In this document: piece after piece, positions 33,442 to 44,399 of the stretch
How positions within the stretch are numbered: the first letter of the stretch is position 1
Layout: each line of letters starts with the position of its first letter
Source: Bos javanicus
Taxonomy: Eukaryota; Chordata; Mammalia; Artiodactyla; Bovidae
Assembly: GCF_032452875.1 (NCBI RefSeq)
Contig: NC_083896.1
Coordinates: 1,426,001 to 1,490,000 of the forward strand
Length of the DNA: 64,000 bases
Direction of reading: 5' to 3'
Position numbers and translations under genes: made by a program
Notes under the pieces: generated by a model
Databases searched by the model: none
What the model was told of the DNA's origin: nothing
The model's input: only the letters and a program-made list of their open reading frames with translations

Positions 33442-35270
33442 AATTCAGACTGAAATTGAAGAAAGTAGGGAAAACCACTAGACCATTCAGGTATGACCTA
33501 AATGAAATCCCTTATGATTATACATGGAAGTGAGAAATAGATTTAAGGGCCTAGATCTGATAGATAGAGTGCCTGATGAACTATGGTCGGAGGTTCGTGA
33601 CATTGTACAGGAGACAGGGATCAAGACCATCCCCATGGAAAAGAAATGCAAAAAAGCAAAATGGCTGTCTGGGGAGGCATTACAAATAGCTGTGAAAAGA
33701 AGAGAAGCGAAAAGCATAGGAGAAAAGGAAAGATATACGCATCTGAATGCAGAGTTCCAAAGAATAGAATGACATAAAAGAAAGCCTTCCTCAGTGATCA
33801 ATGCAAAGAAATAGAGGAAAACAATAGAATGGGAAAGACTAGAGATCTCTTCAAGAAAATTAGAGATACCAAGGGAACATTTCATGCAAAGATGGGCTCA
33901 ATAAGGGACAGAAATGGTACGGACCTAACAGAAGCAGAAGATATTAAGAAGAGGTGGCAGGAATACACAGAAGAACTGTACAAAAAAGATCTTCATGACC
34001 AAAATAATCATGATGGTGTGATCACTCACCTAGAGCCAGACATCCTGGAATGTGAAGTCAAGTGGGCCTTAGAAAGCATTACTAGGAACAAAGCTAGTGG
34101 AGGTGATGGAATTCCAGTTGAGCTATTTCAAATCCTGAAAGATGATGCTGTGAAAGTGCTGCACTCAATATGCCAGCAAATTTGGAAAACTCAGCAGAGG
34201 CCACAGGACTGGAAAAGGTCAGTTTTCATTCCAATCCCAAAGAAAGGCAATGCCAAAGAATGCTCAGACTACCGCACAATTGCACTCATCTCACACGCTA
34301 GTAAAGTAATGCTCAAAATTCTCCAAGCCAGGCTTCAGCAACACGTGAACCGTGAACTTCCAGATGTTCAAGCTGGTTTTAGAAAAGGCAGAGGAACCAG
34401 AGATCAAATTGCCAACGTCGGCTGGATCATCGAAAAAGCAAGAGAGTTCCAGAAAAACATCTATTTCTGCTTTATTGACTATGCCAAAGCCTTTGACTGT
34501 GTGGATCACAATAAACTGTGGAAAATTCTGAAAGAGATGGGCATACCAGACCACCTGACCTGCCTCTTGAGAAACCTATATGCAGGTCAGGAAGCAACAG
34601 TTAGAACTGGACATGGAACAACAGACTGGTTCCAAATAGGAAAAGGAGTACGTCAAGGCTGTATATTGTCACCCTGCTTATTTAACTTATATGCAGAGTA
34701 CATCATGAGAAACACTGGGCTGGAAGAAGCACAAGCTGGAATCAAGATTGCTGGGAGAAATATCAATAACCTCAGATACGCAGATGACACCACCCTTATG
34801 GCAGAAAGTGAAGAGGAACTAAAAAGCCTCTTGATGAAAGTGAAAGTGGAGAGTGTAAAAGTTGGCTTAAAGCTCAACATTCAGAAAAGGAAGATCATGG
34901 CATCTGGTCCCATCACTTCATGGGAAATAGATGGGGAAACAGTGGAAACAGTGTCAGACTTTATTTTTTTGGGCTCCAAAATCACTGTAGATGGTGACTG
35001 CAGCCATGAAATTAAAAGACGCTTACCCCTTGGGAGAAAAGTTATGACCAACCTAGATAGCATATTGAAAAGCAGAGACATTACTTTGCTAACAAAGGTC
35101 CATCTAGTCAAGGCTATGGTTTTTCCAGATGGCTGGATGGCATCACTGACTCAATGGATGTGAGTCTGAGTGAACTCGGGGAGTTGGTGATGGACAGGGA
35201 AGCCTGGCACGCTGCGATTCATGGGGTCGCAAAGAGTCGGGCACGACTGAGCGACTGAACTGAACTGAAC
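33442..35270 (+). mobile_element. BovB LINE copy 2, 5'-truncated, with exact target duplication
   Basis: TAATGACTAATCA occurs at 33429-33441 and exactly at 35271-35283, framing the insertion. The copy begins in the late endonuclease region and ends with the (CTGAA)n tail. It lacks about 289 bp present in copies 1 and 3 near the end of the coding region. It is the cleanest BovB in the window. Confidence 0.96.
33829..35163 (+). pseudogene. BovB reverse-transcriptase frame, open for 444 codons but incomplete
   Basis: An open stretch covering the RT domain of the RTE-clade element. Visible RT landmarks are FIDYAKAFD at residues 215-223, RQG at 275-277 and the catalytic YADD at 317-320. The endonuclease domain is absent because of 5' truncation, and the C-terminal part is lost in a deletion at about residue 434, after which the frame reads a short unrelated tail and stops. 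The upstream stretch 33524-33772 is the same protein in another register. Lack of stops through the RT suggests a comparatively recent copy. It cannot make a full element protein. Confidence 0.88.
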
Positions 35271-35512
35271 TAATGACTAATCATGTTGAACATATTTTTA
35301 TATGTTTATTTGCAACCTGTATATTCCTTTCAGTGAATATGTCTTCATATCTTTTACTCATATTCTAATTGGATTGTTTATTTTTTAACCTATTTTTCTG
35401 TTGAGTTTTGAGTTATTTGTACACACTCCAGATGCTAGTTCTTCTCTGGATATGTGGTTTGCAAATATTTTCTCCTGGTGGGAACTTTTTTCATTCTCCT
35501 ATAAGGGCCCTT

Positions 35513-35722
35513 GGGGCTTCACAGGTGGCTCAGCAGTTAGACCTGCCTCCCAAAGCAGGAGACTTGGGTTCAATCCCTGGATCGGGAAGATCTCTTAAAG
35601 AAGGACACGACAACCCACCCCAGTATTCTTGCCTGGGAAATCCTGTGGACAGAGGAGCCTGATGGGCTACAGTCCATGCGATCATAAAAGAGTCAGACAC
35701 GACTTAGGGACTAAACAAAAAC
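35513..35722 (+). mobile_element. Bov-tA SINE with 11-bp target duplication
   Basis: TAAGGGCCCTT at 35502-35512 and 35723-35733 brackets the copy. Head GGGGCTTCACAGGTGGCTCA, tail GACTTAGGGACTAAACAAAA. Confidence 0.95.
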
Positions 35723-36224
35723 TAAGGGCCCTTAGCAGATCAAAAGTTTTTAATCTTTTATGACTTCTAATTAATCAGTTATCCCCTGCATGGAGCATTC
35801 TTTTCTTCACATCAAAGAACTCCTGGCCTAGCCCTAGGTCTAGGGTTTTTTCCCTCATAGATTTTCCCTATGTTTTTGTTCTAAAATGTTATAGCTTTAT
35901 ATTTAAGTCCATGCTCCACTTTTGTATAATTAATTTTATAATTTTTTAATTGCCCAAAATAATTATTGTATAAAGCCTGACAAATTCTCTTAGTCTTCCT
36001 TCACCCAAGAATATCTTGACTTCATTTTCTGAAGGACCTTTTCACTGTGTATGAGATTCTTGGTTAACAGTTCTTTTCTTTCAGCTCTCAAAAATACTGT
36101 GCCATTTACTTCTGGTCTCCATGGTTTCTGATTAGACATTCGCTTTAATTAAGATTGTTTTCTCATTACAGTTGTTTTCTATTGCTGCTTTCAAGACTTT
36201 TTTGTTTTCAGTTTTCAGATGTTT

Positions 36225-36440
36225 GTAATACAGGCTTTCCCCATTATCTAAAAGTAGAGAGTTCCTATGAAACATTTTGTATGTTGAAATGGTATAAAGC
36301 AAAGAAGCAATTTTTTTTTTATAAAAGCAAAAATTTTCTTCAGATTGCTTTCAGTTAGTGAAAACAGGTATTAATGTAGGTCTTCTATAGAAGTGAAGTG
36401 GTTTAAAGCAAACTTTTGAAAAGCAGGCAAAACCTGTGTG
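36225..36440. mobile_element. Old DNA-transposon-like repeat
   Basis: AGGCTTTCCCCATTATCTAA, a GAAATGGTATAAAGCAAAGA block and GTGGTTTAAAGCAAACTTTT resemble a Tigger/mariner-type non-autonomous element. Family not certain. Confidence 0.4.
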
Positions 36441-36604
36441 TAACAATAAGATTTCTTGGGTTTATCCTGTGGGCTTGCTCAGATCATTGGGAGGTTCACA
36501 GGCAGATCTCAGAACTTTCCAGTACTCCCCTCTCTCCCCTGTCCTTCCCAGAGCCCAAAGACGCAGCTCTTAGGGCCCTGTTATAGTGTCACATGTTCCT
36601 GAGA
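36441..36604. other. No feature recognised
   Basis: Short unique-looking spacer between the DNA-transposon-like repeat and the L1 that follows. Confidence 0.3.
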
Positions 36605-38262
36605 GCTGGTAGATTTTTTAAATTTTATTATAATTTTATTCTATATTGGAATATAGTTAATTAATGTTAATTAATAGTTAATTAATGTTGCATTTGTTTT
36701 GCTGTTGCTAAGTCGCTTCAGTCATGTCTGACTCTGTGCGACCCCATAGATGGCAGCCCACGAGGCTCCCCCGTCCCTGGGATTCTCCAGGCAAGAACAC
36801 TGGAGTGGGTTGCCATTTCCTTCTCCAGTGCATGAAAGTGAAAAGGGAAAGTGAAGTCGCTCAGTCGTGTCCGACTCTTTGCGTTTGTTTTAGGTGTACA
36901 GAAAAGTGATTCAATTATACATACACATGTAGCTATTTTTTTTTTTTTTCAAATTCTTTCACATTTAAATTATTACATGATATTGAGCAGAGTTCCCTGT
37001 GCTATAAAATAGGTCCTTGTTGGTTATCTATTTTAAATATAGCAGTTTGTACAAGTCAATCCAAGACTCACAATCTATCCTTTCCCAACCTACCCTTCCT
37101 TCCTGGTAACCACAAGTTTGTTCTCTAAGTCTGTGAGCCTGTTTCCCGTTTGTAAATAAGTTCATTTGCATCATTTTTTTTAGATTCCACATATAAGCAA
37201 TATCATATGATATTTGTCTTTCTCTGTCTGACTTACTTCACTTAGTATGATTATCTCCAGGTTCATCCATGTTGCTGAAAAGGCATTGTTTATTTTTAAT
37301 GGCTGAGTAATATTCCATTGTATGTATGTACCACATCTTCTTTACCCATTCGTCAATGGACATTTAGGTTGCTTCCATGTCTTGGTCATTGTAAACAGCA
37401 CCGAAATGAACACTGGGATGCATGCATCCTTTCAAACTATGTTTTTCTCCAGATATATGCCCAGGAGTGAGAGTGCTGATTATACAGCAGCTCTATTTTT
37501 AGTTTCTTAAGGAACTTCCATCATTTTTTTCATAGTGGCCGCAGCAATTTACATTGCCACCACCAATTCCCTTTTCTCTATACCCTCTCCAGCACTGATG
37601 ACAGACATTTTGGCTGGTGTGAGATAATATCTCAATATAGTTTTGATTTGCATCTCTCTAATTTTTAGTGTTGCTAAGCATCTTTTCATGTACTTTTTGG
37701 CCATCTGATGTCTTCCTTGAATCTATGTCTACTTAGGTCTTCTGCCCATTTTTTGATTGGGTTGTTTGTTTTTTCATGTATAGAGCCACATGGGCTGTTT
37801 GTAAATTTTGGAGACTAATCCCTTGTTGTTCAAATCATTTGCAAATATTTCCTCTCAGTCTCTGGGTTGTCTTTTCATTTTGTGTATGGTTTCCTTAGCT
37901 GTGCAAAAGCTTTTGAATTTATTTAGGTTTCATTTGTTAATTTTTTTTTTCAATTTTTTTATGGAAGGATAATTGTTTTACAGAATTTTGTTGTTTTCTA
38001 TCAAATTTCAATATGAATCAGCCCTAGGTATACATATATCCCCTCCCTCTGGTACCTCCCTCTCCTCTCCCTCCCCATCCTACCCCTCTAGGTTGATACA
38101 GAGCCCCTGTTTGAGTTTCCTGAGCCATACAGCAAATTCCCATTGGCTATCTATTTTACATATGGTAATGTAAGTTTCCACGTCACTCTTTCCATTTTAT
38201 TTATTTATTTTATCTGGTAGACTTTAATTATCATTCTATTTTTTCTGTTTTTCAGGTTAATG
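36605..38262 (-). mobile_element. L1 LINE 3' sequences, reversed; two joined pieces
   Basis: From TTTATTATAATTTTATTCTA through TTGTACAAGTCAATCCAAGA and TTTGATTTGCATCTCTCTAA it follows a reversed L1 3' half to about 37945. A second L1 3' end then begins at TATGGAAGGATAATTGTTTT and includes GTTGATACAGAGCCCCTGTT. The junction shows a younger L1 end inserted in or joined to an older one. Confidence 0.8.
36701..36880 (-). mobile_element. BOV-A2 SINE, 5'-truncated, with target duplication
   Basis: Covers the second Bov-A monomer and part of the first in reverse, starting with the GCTGTTGCTAAGTCGCTTCA tail. GC(A/G)TTTGTTTT at 36690-36700 and 36881-36891 is the duplication with one difference. Confidence 0.92.
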
Positions 38263-38264
38263 GT

Positions 38265-38462
38265 AGTAGTGCTCAGTGACCCTTTGCGACCCCCATGGTC
38301 ACATAGCCCGCCAGGCTCCTCTGTCCATGCAATTTCCCAGGCAAGAATCCTGGAGTGGGCTGCCATTTCCTTCTCCAGGGGATCTTCCTGACCCAGGGAT
38401 GGAACCTGCATCTCTGTGTCTCCTGTGTTGGGTTCCTTGCCCCAGTGCCGCCTGGGAAGCCC
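38265..38462 (-). mobile_element. Bov-tA SINE
   Basis: Bov-A body followed by a diverged tRNA-derived part ending CGCCTGGGAAGCCC. The region just before the end has lost bases compared with other copies. Confidence 0.88.
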
Positions 38463-39640
38463 AGTTCAAGCTGGGTAGTCTTTGCTGTTCACTGATTGTT
38501 TCTTCTGTCTCCTCCATTCTGCTTGAGCTCCTCCACTGAGTTTTGATTTGATATTGTATTTTTCAATTCTGAGATTTCCACTCAGTTTTACTTTGCATCT
38601 TCTATTTCTTTGCTGAAACTTTCCATATTTTCATTTCCCCCCATTATGTTTCTGATTGCTTGCTGAATCATTTTATGATGGCAGCTTGAAACCTTTGTGG
38701 GCTCATTCTGACATCCATGTCATCTCAGTGTCCTGCACGGACTGTATTTCCTCATTCAAGCTGAGGTCTTCCTGGTTCTTGGTATGACAAATGAGTTTGA
38801 ATATTTGGGGCAATTTAGTCTGAGATTCTGGATCTTATCTAAATTTTATGTTTTGGAAGGCCTATACTGGCAATGTCAGATGGGGTGTAGCAGAATTCCC
38901 GCAGATGGTAGTGGAAACCCCGGTTCTTGACTCAGCTTTTGCTGATGCCTGGAGAAGGGGCTCCTCATTACTGCTGGATGGGGGTAGTTCTGGCCCCCAG
39001 TACTGATACCACCCTGGCTGAGAGGGGTGGGGTGCCCCATTACTGTTTCCTCCATAGACTCGATCCCCACTGTGGGGCAAAGGAGGAGGACCTCATTACC
39101 CCTCAGCTGTGGTTAATATCCCGCCTCTCCACTAGACCTCACTGAGGCCGCAGTGGAGAGGGGAAGGGATGCCTTGTTGCCTCCTCTGCTTTCCACGCGT
39201 TAGACTCCCCACTGGGACTGCTGGGCTGATGCCTCCTCCTCTCCTGGCAGGGATGAAAGTGCTGCTGTCTTGCTGCCCTACTCAGCCTTCTGGACTCCAC
39301 GTTGCTGCAGGATTTGGGTTGAGGCTGGAAATCTAGGTGCTCTGTCCACCTTTGCTGGTGTGGCTGGGGAGGGCTACGGTTCGTGGTGTTTGACTGAGTG
39401 AGTGTTGTTGTCTAAAAGGTTTCTGCTTTGCTCTGCTGCCCCTTGCTTTGTCTTCTGTGTAGACAGAACAGGCTCTGGTGGTTTTTTTGTTTGCTTGTTT
39501 GGGCCCTTTGCTCTTCCGAGGTTGTCAGTTTTTTCAGCTCCAAGTTAAGTGTTCGCCTGGGCTCCTGTACCAAAGTGTTGTTAACTGGGCGGCTGAAACA
39601 GCAGACCCCAAATCTGGAGTGCCTTACACATCTAGCATAG
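38463..39640 (-). mobile_element. Old L1M 5' region, reversed
   Basis: 38463-38870 is L1-like AT-rich DNA. 38870-39640 is GC-richer with a repeated CTCATTACTGC/CCCATTACTG theme and TTTGCTGATGCCTGGAGAAG, matching old L1M 5' UTR sequence in reverse. Overlapping frames at 38862-39145 belong to this and are not genes. Confidence 0.55.
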
Positions 39641-39779
39641 TGTCTTCAATGAAGTAAGTGCTTTTCCTCCAAAATGAAGCTGTTATGTTTGGCCATTAAG
39701 TCCTTTATTTCCTTAAATACTCATGTTTTTAATATTCATAATAGTGACTAAATTTTCTAAGCTCTGAGACTGTTCTTGA

Positions 39780-40200
39780 CACATTCATTTTTGTAAACCA
39801 CTGTACTGAAATATGATTGACATATAAAAACTGTGTATGTTTAATGTATACAACCGGATGCATTTGGAGATATGTATACACCTGTGAGGGTTTCCCAAGT
39901 GGCTCAGTGGTAAAAAACCTTCCTGCCAGTGCAGGAAATGTGGGTCCGATCCCTAGGTCGGGAAGATCCCCTGGAGAAGGAAACAGCAACCCACTCCACT
40001 ATTCTTGCCTGGAAAATTCCATGGACAGAGGAGCCTGGTGGGCTACAGTCCATGGGGTCACAAAGAGTCAGACATTATGACTTAGTGACTAAATAGCAAC
40101 AAACAACAGCAATGATACATCTGTGAAACCACCTATGCCATTAATATTTCTGTCACCTCTAAAAGTGTTCTCCCTCTCTGTTTATTATTATTTTCAGAGC
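39780..40200 (-). mobile_element. L1 3'-end fragment split by a Bov-tA
   Basis: ACTGAAATATGATTGACATA, TTTAATGTATACAACCGGAT and, after the SINE, TCTGTCACCTCTAAAAGTGT match a reversed old L1 3' end. Confidence 0.65.
39889..40112 (+). mobile_element. Bov-tA SINE
   Basis: Head GGTTTCCCAAGTGGCTCAGT, tail ATAGCAACAAACAACAGCAA. TATACACCTGTGA before and GATACATCTGTGA after the copy look like an aged target duplication. Confidence 0.92.
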
Positions 40201-40204
40201 TTCC

Positions 40205-40280
40205 TGTGTGTATATGTAAGTATGTATATGTTGCTTACATATACATACATGTACACACACATATGTATACATGTTTATTC
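40205..40280. repeat. AT/CA-rich imperfect palindrome
   Basis: GTATATGTAAGTATGTATAT is followed after a few bases by TTACATATACATACATGTAC, which can pair back on it. It is a plausible hairpin or cruciform former made of simple sequence. Confidence 0.7.
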
Positions 40281-40683
40281 TCCCAAGATTTTATTGGGTG
40301 CAACTCTTGTTAATATAAAAACTTTTGGTTCTAAACTAAACTTTTTATGGAGCAACTGAAGCCAAAGAGCTGTTTTAGTTTGGTTACTTTTATTTATCAA
40401 AGTCATTCGGGAATGACTCATCAAATAATTTATCTCAGTCAAGAGATACGTTTGGGATTTGTAATGGTTTGAAATCAAACAGGACTGACTTTTGAAAGAT
40501 TTTCCTAAAGCTGATGACTATGAAGAATTTCAAAGCTGTTCTTGTTTTCAGAAACAAACAACAACAACAAAGAAATCATACCAAAATGGGAAGAATGTTA
40601 CTCAGTTCTTTTCTGTTTTACTGCTTTAATGTATAAAATTTTCTGATAGAGATCTGTTGTGTGCACCTTAAATACAACATATA
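40281..40683. other. No gene seen
   Basis: AT-rich unique-looking DNA with an ACAACAACAAC run at about 40560. No domain-bearing frame. Confidence 0.35.
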
Positions 40684-40827
40684 CAGCCCATGGAATTCTC
40701 TAGGCCAGAATACTGCAGTGGGTAGCCTTTCCCTTCTCCAGGGGATCTTCCCGACCTAGGGATTGAACCCAGGTCTCCTACAGTGCAGGCAGATTCTTTA
40801 CCAACTGAGCCACTAGGGAAGCCCAGT
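40684..40827 (-). mobile_element. Bov-tA SINE, truncated at its Bov-A end
   Basis: From CCCATGGAATTCTCTAGGCC to GAGCCACTAGGGAAGCCC. The 3' tail half is missing. Confidence 0.88.
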
Positions 40828-41398
40828 ATACTATATTAATAAAGAACAAAAACCACATGATCACCTCAATAGACACACACAAAAAAAGCATTTGACAAAA
40901 TCTAATGTCCAATCATAAAAGCTTTCAACAAACCAGGAATAGATGGGAACTTCCTTAACCTAATAAAAAGCATATACAAAAAAACAAGAAAAAACCCTAC
41001 AGCTAACATCATGGTTAATGGTAAAAGGCTGAAATGTTTTTCATAAGCTCAGGAACAAGGCAAACAATTTGCTTTCACTACTTTAAGCTGGAGTACTGGA
41101 GTTTCTAGCGAGGGCAATCAGGTAAGAAAAAGAAAGAAAATGCATCCAGAGTGGAAAGGAAGAAGTACAAGCTATCTTTATTTAAAGACAATAAGCTGCT
41201 TATGTAGAAAATTTTAAGAAACCACTCTCAGAGTAAGTAAGCTCAGCAGGGTCACAGATGGTAAAATTAATGCACAGAAATCGACTGTATTTCTATGCAA
41301 TAGCAATGAATGATACAATAACAGAATTAAAACAATTTCATTCACAATAGTATCAGAGAGAATAAAGTGCTTAGGAATAAATTTAAGAAAAGAACTCA

Positions 41399-41802
41399 GA
41401 AAGAAAAACACCAATACAGTATACTAACGCATATATATGGAATTTAGAAAGATGGTAACGACAACCCTGTATGTGAGACAGCAAAAGAGACACAGATGTA
41501 CAGAACAGTCTTTTGGACTCTGTGGGAGAGGGGAGGGGGATGATTTGGGAGAATGGCATTAAAACATGTATAATATCATATAAGAAACGAATCGCCAGTC
41601 CAGGTTCGATGCAGGATACAGGAAGCTTGGGGCTGGTGCACTGAGATGACCCAGAGGGATGGTATGGGGAGGGAGGTTGGAGGGGGTTCAGGATGGGGAA
41701 CATGTGTATACCCATGGCAGATGCATGTTGATGTATGGCAAAACCAATACAATATTGTAAAGTAAAAAAAAATAATAATAATAAATAATTAGATATAAAA
41801 AA
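41399..41802 (+). mobile_element. Young ruminant L1 3' end with exact 14-bp target duplication
   Basis: AAGAAAAGAACTCA occurs at 41385-41398 and exactly at 41803-41816. The insert starts in the last ORF2 codons (AAAGAAAAACACCAATACAG), has the GGGGAGGGAGG-type 3' UTR and ends in an A-rich tail. It is closely similar to 62130-62520. Confidence 0.95.
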
Positions 41803-41867
41803 AAGAAAAGAACTCAAGATTTACACCTTGAAAGCTGTACAGTATTTCTAAGAGAAACTAAAGAAGA

Positions 41868-42070
41868 TCTGATCCAGCGGTTAAGAATCTACCTGCCAAT
41901 GCAGGAGACGCAGGAGAAGCAAGTTTGATTCCTGGGCAGGAAGATTCCCCTGGAGGAGGAAGTGGCAACCCACTCCAGTATTCTTGCCTGGGAAATCCCA
42001 TGGACAGAGGAGCCTGGCGGGCTACAGCCATAGGGTCACAAAGAGTGGGACACAACTGAGTCAGCATGGA
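41868..42070 (+). mobile_element. Bov-tA SINE, 5'-truncated
   Basis: Begins inside the head (TGATCCAGCGGTTAAGAATC) and carries a small duplication ACGCAGGAGAAGC before the GTTTGATTCCTGGG part. The Bov-A body is intact. Confidence 0.88.
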
Positions 42071-43844
42071 AATAAATGGAGAGGTATTTTATGTTCACTA
42101 ATTGATTGGATGACTCAGTTATTAAGCTGGTAATTCTCCATAAACTGAGATTCAATACTGGTTGATTTGGAGAGAACTGTCATTTTAATCCCTATCAAAA
42201 ATTCCAGCAGGATTTTTTTTTTCGGGGGAGGCAGGGGGTAAAAACTAAAAAGCTGGCAAGCTAATCCTAAAACTTACCTGGAAATACAGAAGGCCCAAAA
42301 TAGCAAAAGCAATCTTATAAGCTGGAGGATTTACACTTCCCAATGTCAAAACATACTACAAAACAATAATTAAGACTATGTGGTGCTGGCATAAGAATAA
42401 ACACATAGATCAATGGAAAAGAAGAGTCTAGAAATAAGGCCTTATTTTTATATTCAGTTGATTTTTCAGCAAAATGTACCAAGACAATTCAATAGGGAAA
42501 AGAATGGTGCTGAGACAGTGGGATATCCATCTGCATGTATAAAAAAATGAATCTAGACCCTTACACTATACAAAAATGTTTAATCAAAATGGATCATAAA
42601 CCTGGTGTAAAACCTAAAACTATAAAACCTTTAGAAGAAAATGCAGGAGAAAATATTTGTGATGTTGAGAGGGGCAAATATTTCTTAGATATGATACCAA
42701 AAACACAATCCTTTATGGAAAAAATTGATGAATTGTACTACATCAAAATTAAGAACTTATGTGCTTCAAAGGACACCGTTAAGAAAATGAAAACAGAAGC
42801 CACAGACTAGGAAAAAATATATGCAAATCATATATGTGATAAAGGACTTGTATCCAAAATATATAAAGAATTCTTATAACTCAGTAAAAGGAGAATTGAT
42901 TATAATTTGGCAAAAGGTTTGAAAAGATGTGTCACCAAAAAAGATATATGAATGCTCAATAAACCCACAAAAGATGCTCACATGGTTAGTCATAGGGAAA
43001 TGCAAATTAAAACTAGCCTGAAATACTACTTCACACACTTGTGAAATGGCTGTCACCAAAAAGATAGAGAATATGAGAGAGGATAGGAGAAATTGGAACC
43101 CTTAGACTTGCTGGTAAGAAAATGGTGTAGCTACTTAGGGAAATAGTTTGATAGAATTTCTCTTAAAAGTTAAATATACATTTACCATGTGAATCAGAAA
43201 TTCTACTCATAGGAATGTACTCAATAAAAACAAGACATACTCTCACACAGGCCTGTATGTAAATGTTCTTAATAGCTTCGTTCATAACAGCCCCAAACTG
43301 GAAACAACTCAAATGGCCATCAGCTAGTGAAACAGTGGTTAAAGAAAACATGGTTTGTTAATACAACAGAATACAACTCCTCAACGACAATGAAAAGGAC
43401 AAAATACCAATACCATATGAACCACAAAAATATACCAAATGAAAGAAACCAGATGTAAAAACCCACAGAGTATCTGAGTGCATTTATATGAAATGTCCAG
43501 GTAAATCATACAGACAGAAAGTAGTTTAGTGGCTGCCTGGGCTGGGCCTGGAAGGAGTGACGGCATGTGGGCACTAGAGAGCTTCTGAGAGATGTTGGGA
43601 ATGTTCTAACACTGGGTTGTGGTGATGTTTGCACAACTTCATAAATTTAGTGAAAATCATTGAGTTGTAGCCTTGAAATGGATGAATTTTATGGTATGTA
43701 AATTATTAATAGAACTGGTAATGAGTAAAATGAGCTTATATTAGACAGGTTGGCACATGGTCCTCAATAAATGATAGTCTTATTCTTTCAGGATGTATTT
43801 CATCTTCTGAGCTCAGAGCTGATGCCCCAAGAGGCCAAGGATGG

Positions 43845-44095
43845 TAAATGCTGACAACTAGCATTTACTGAGTACTCACCCTTGTAGCCTGGAGAATCCC
43901 ATGGACAGAGGAGCCTGGAGGGCTACAGTCCATGGGGTCGCAGAGAGTTGGACACGACTGACTAACACTCACTCTTCCAGACTCTGTGCTACCGGCCTTC
44001 TTTAAGAATTAATCTCATAACAGTTCTCTGACACAGGTGGTAGTATGATGCCTGTTCTACAGGAAAGGAAATGGAAGGTTCATTAAGGTCATGGG
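43845..44095 (-). mobile_element. MIR SINE relic split by a SINE fragment
   Basis: CTAGCATTTACTGAGTACTC before and CTCTGTGCTACCGGCC plus CTACAGGAAAGGAAATGGAA after the insert are one reversed MIR in order. Confidence 0.65.
43881..43975 (+). mobile_element. Bov-tA 3' fragment inside a MIR
   Basis: GTAGCCTGGAGAATCCCATG to GTTGGACACGACTGACTAAC, a strongly 5'-truncated SINE. ACTCACCCTT and ACTCACTCTT flank it as a probable target duplication. Confidence 0.85.
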
Positions 44096-44399
44096 GTTGT
44101 GACATGGCGAATCCCCTGTGTCCAGCAGATCTAACCTGGCCAAACGTCCCGGGACCCTTTAAGACCTAAGAATTCCTAGTCTGCTTGTGGGGCTGGCTAG
44201 GTGGTTCGGAGCATCTTCTTTGTTCTATACTCGGTCCTGCTGAAACCGTAGCTGTTTGAGGCCTGCTTTTCCAGGTTACCTGGCAGTTCTGCTCTGCAAT
44301 GAGATTGTTGCTCACCATAACAGTAATTGGCTGACTGGCTCTGACTCATGTTTCTCCTCGTCACAAGACTGTGACTATGACCCCTCTTTACGAGCTGTC
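44096..44399. other. No feature recognised
   Basis: Unique-looking non-coding DNA. Confidence 0.35.

Larger units (their letters stand above)
32620..36150 (-). mobile_element. Old L1 LINE(s), reversed, split by BovB and Bov-tA
   Basis: The left part (to 33441) reads as a reversed L1 3' half: TAACAAAAATGTAGCC, GGCTGCTATGCACATTCGTG, TGCTGGATCATATGGTGGCT and TGATTTTAATTTGCATTTCC. The right part (from 35284) resumes with CATGTTGAACATATTTTTAT and GGTTTGCAAATATTTTCTCC. The match of the two parts across the BovB shows one interrupted element. Beyond about 35735 the L1 assignment is weaker. Confidence 0.75.
40828..43720 (+). mobile_element. Old L1 LINE, 3' half, hosting younger insertions
   Basis: Begins within the RT region (ATAGACACACACAAAAAAAG, ACATCATGGTTAATGGTAAA) and continues through the ORF2 C-terminal part. 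A remnant frame at 42535-42810 reads as the L1 ORF2 C-terminal region (LEENAGENICDV). The 3' end is near AATTTTATGGTATGTAAATT. Interrupted by an L1 3' end (41399-41802) and a Bov-tA. Confidence 0.8.
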
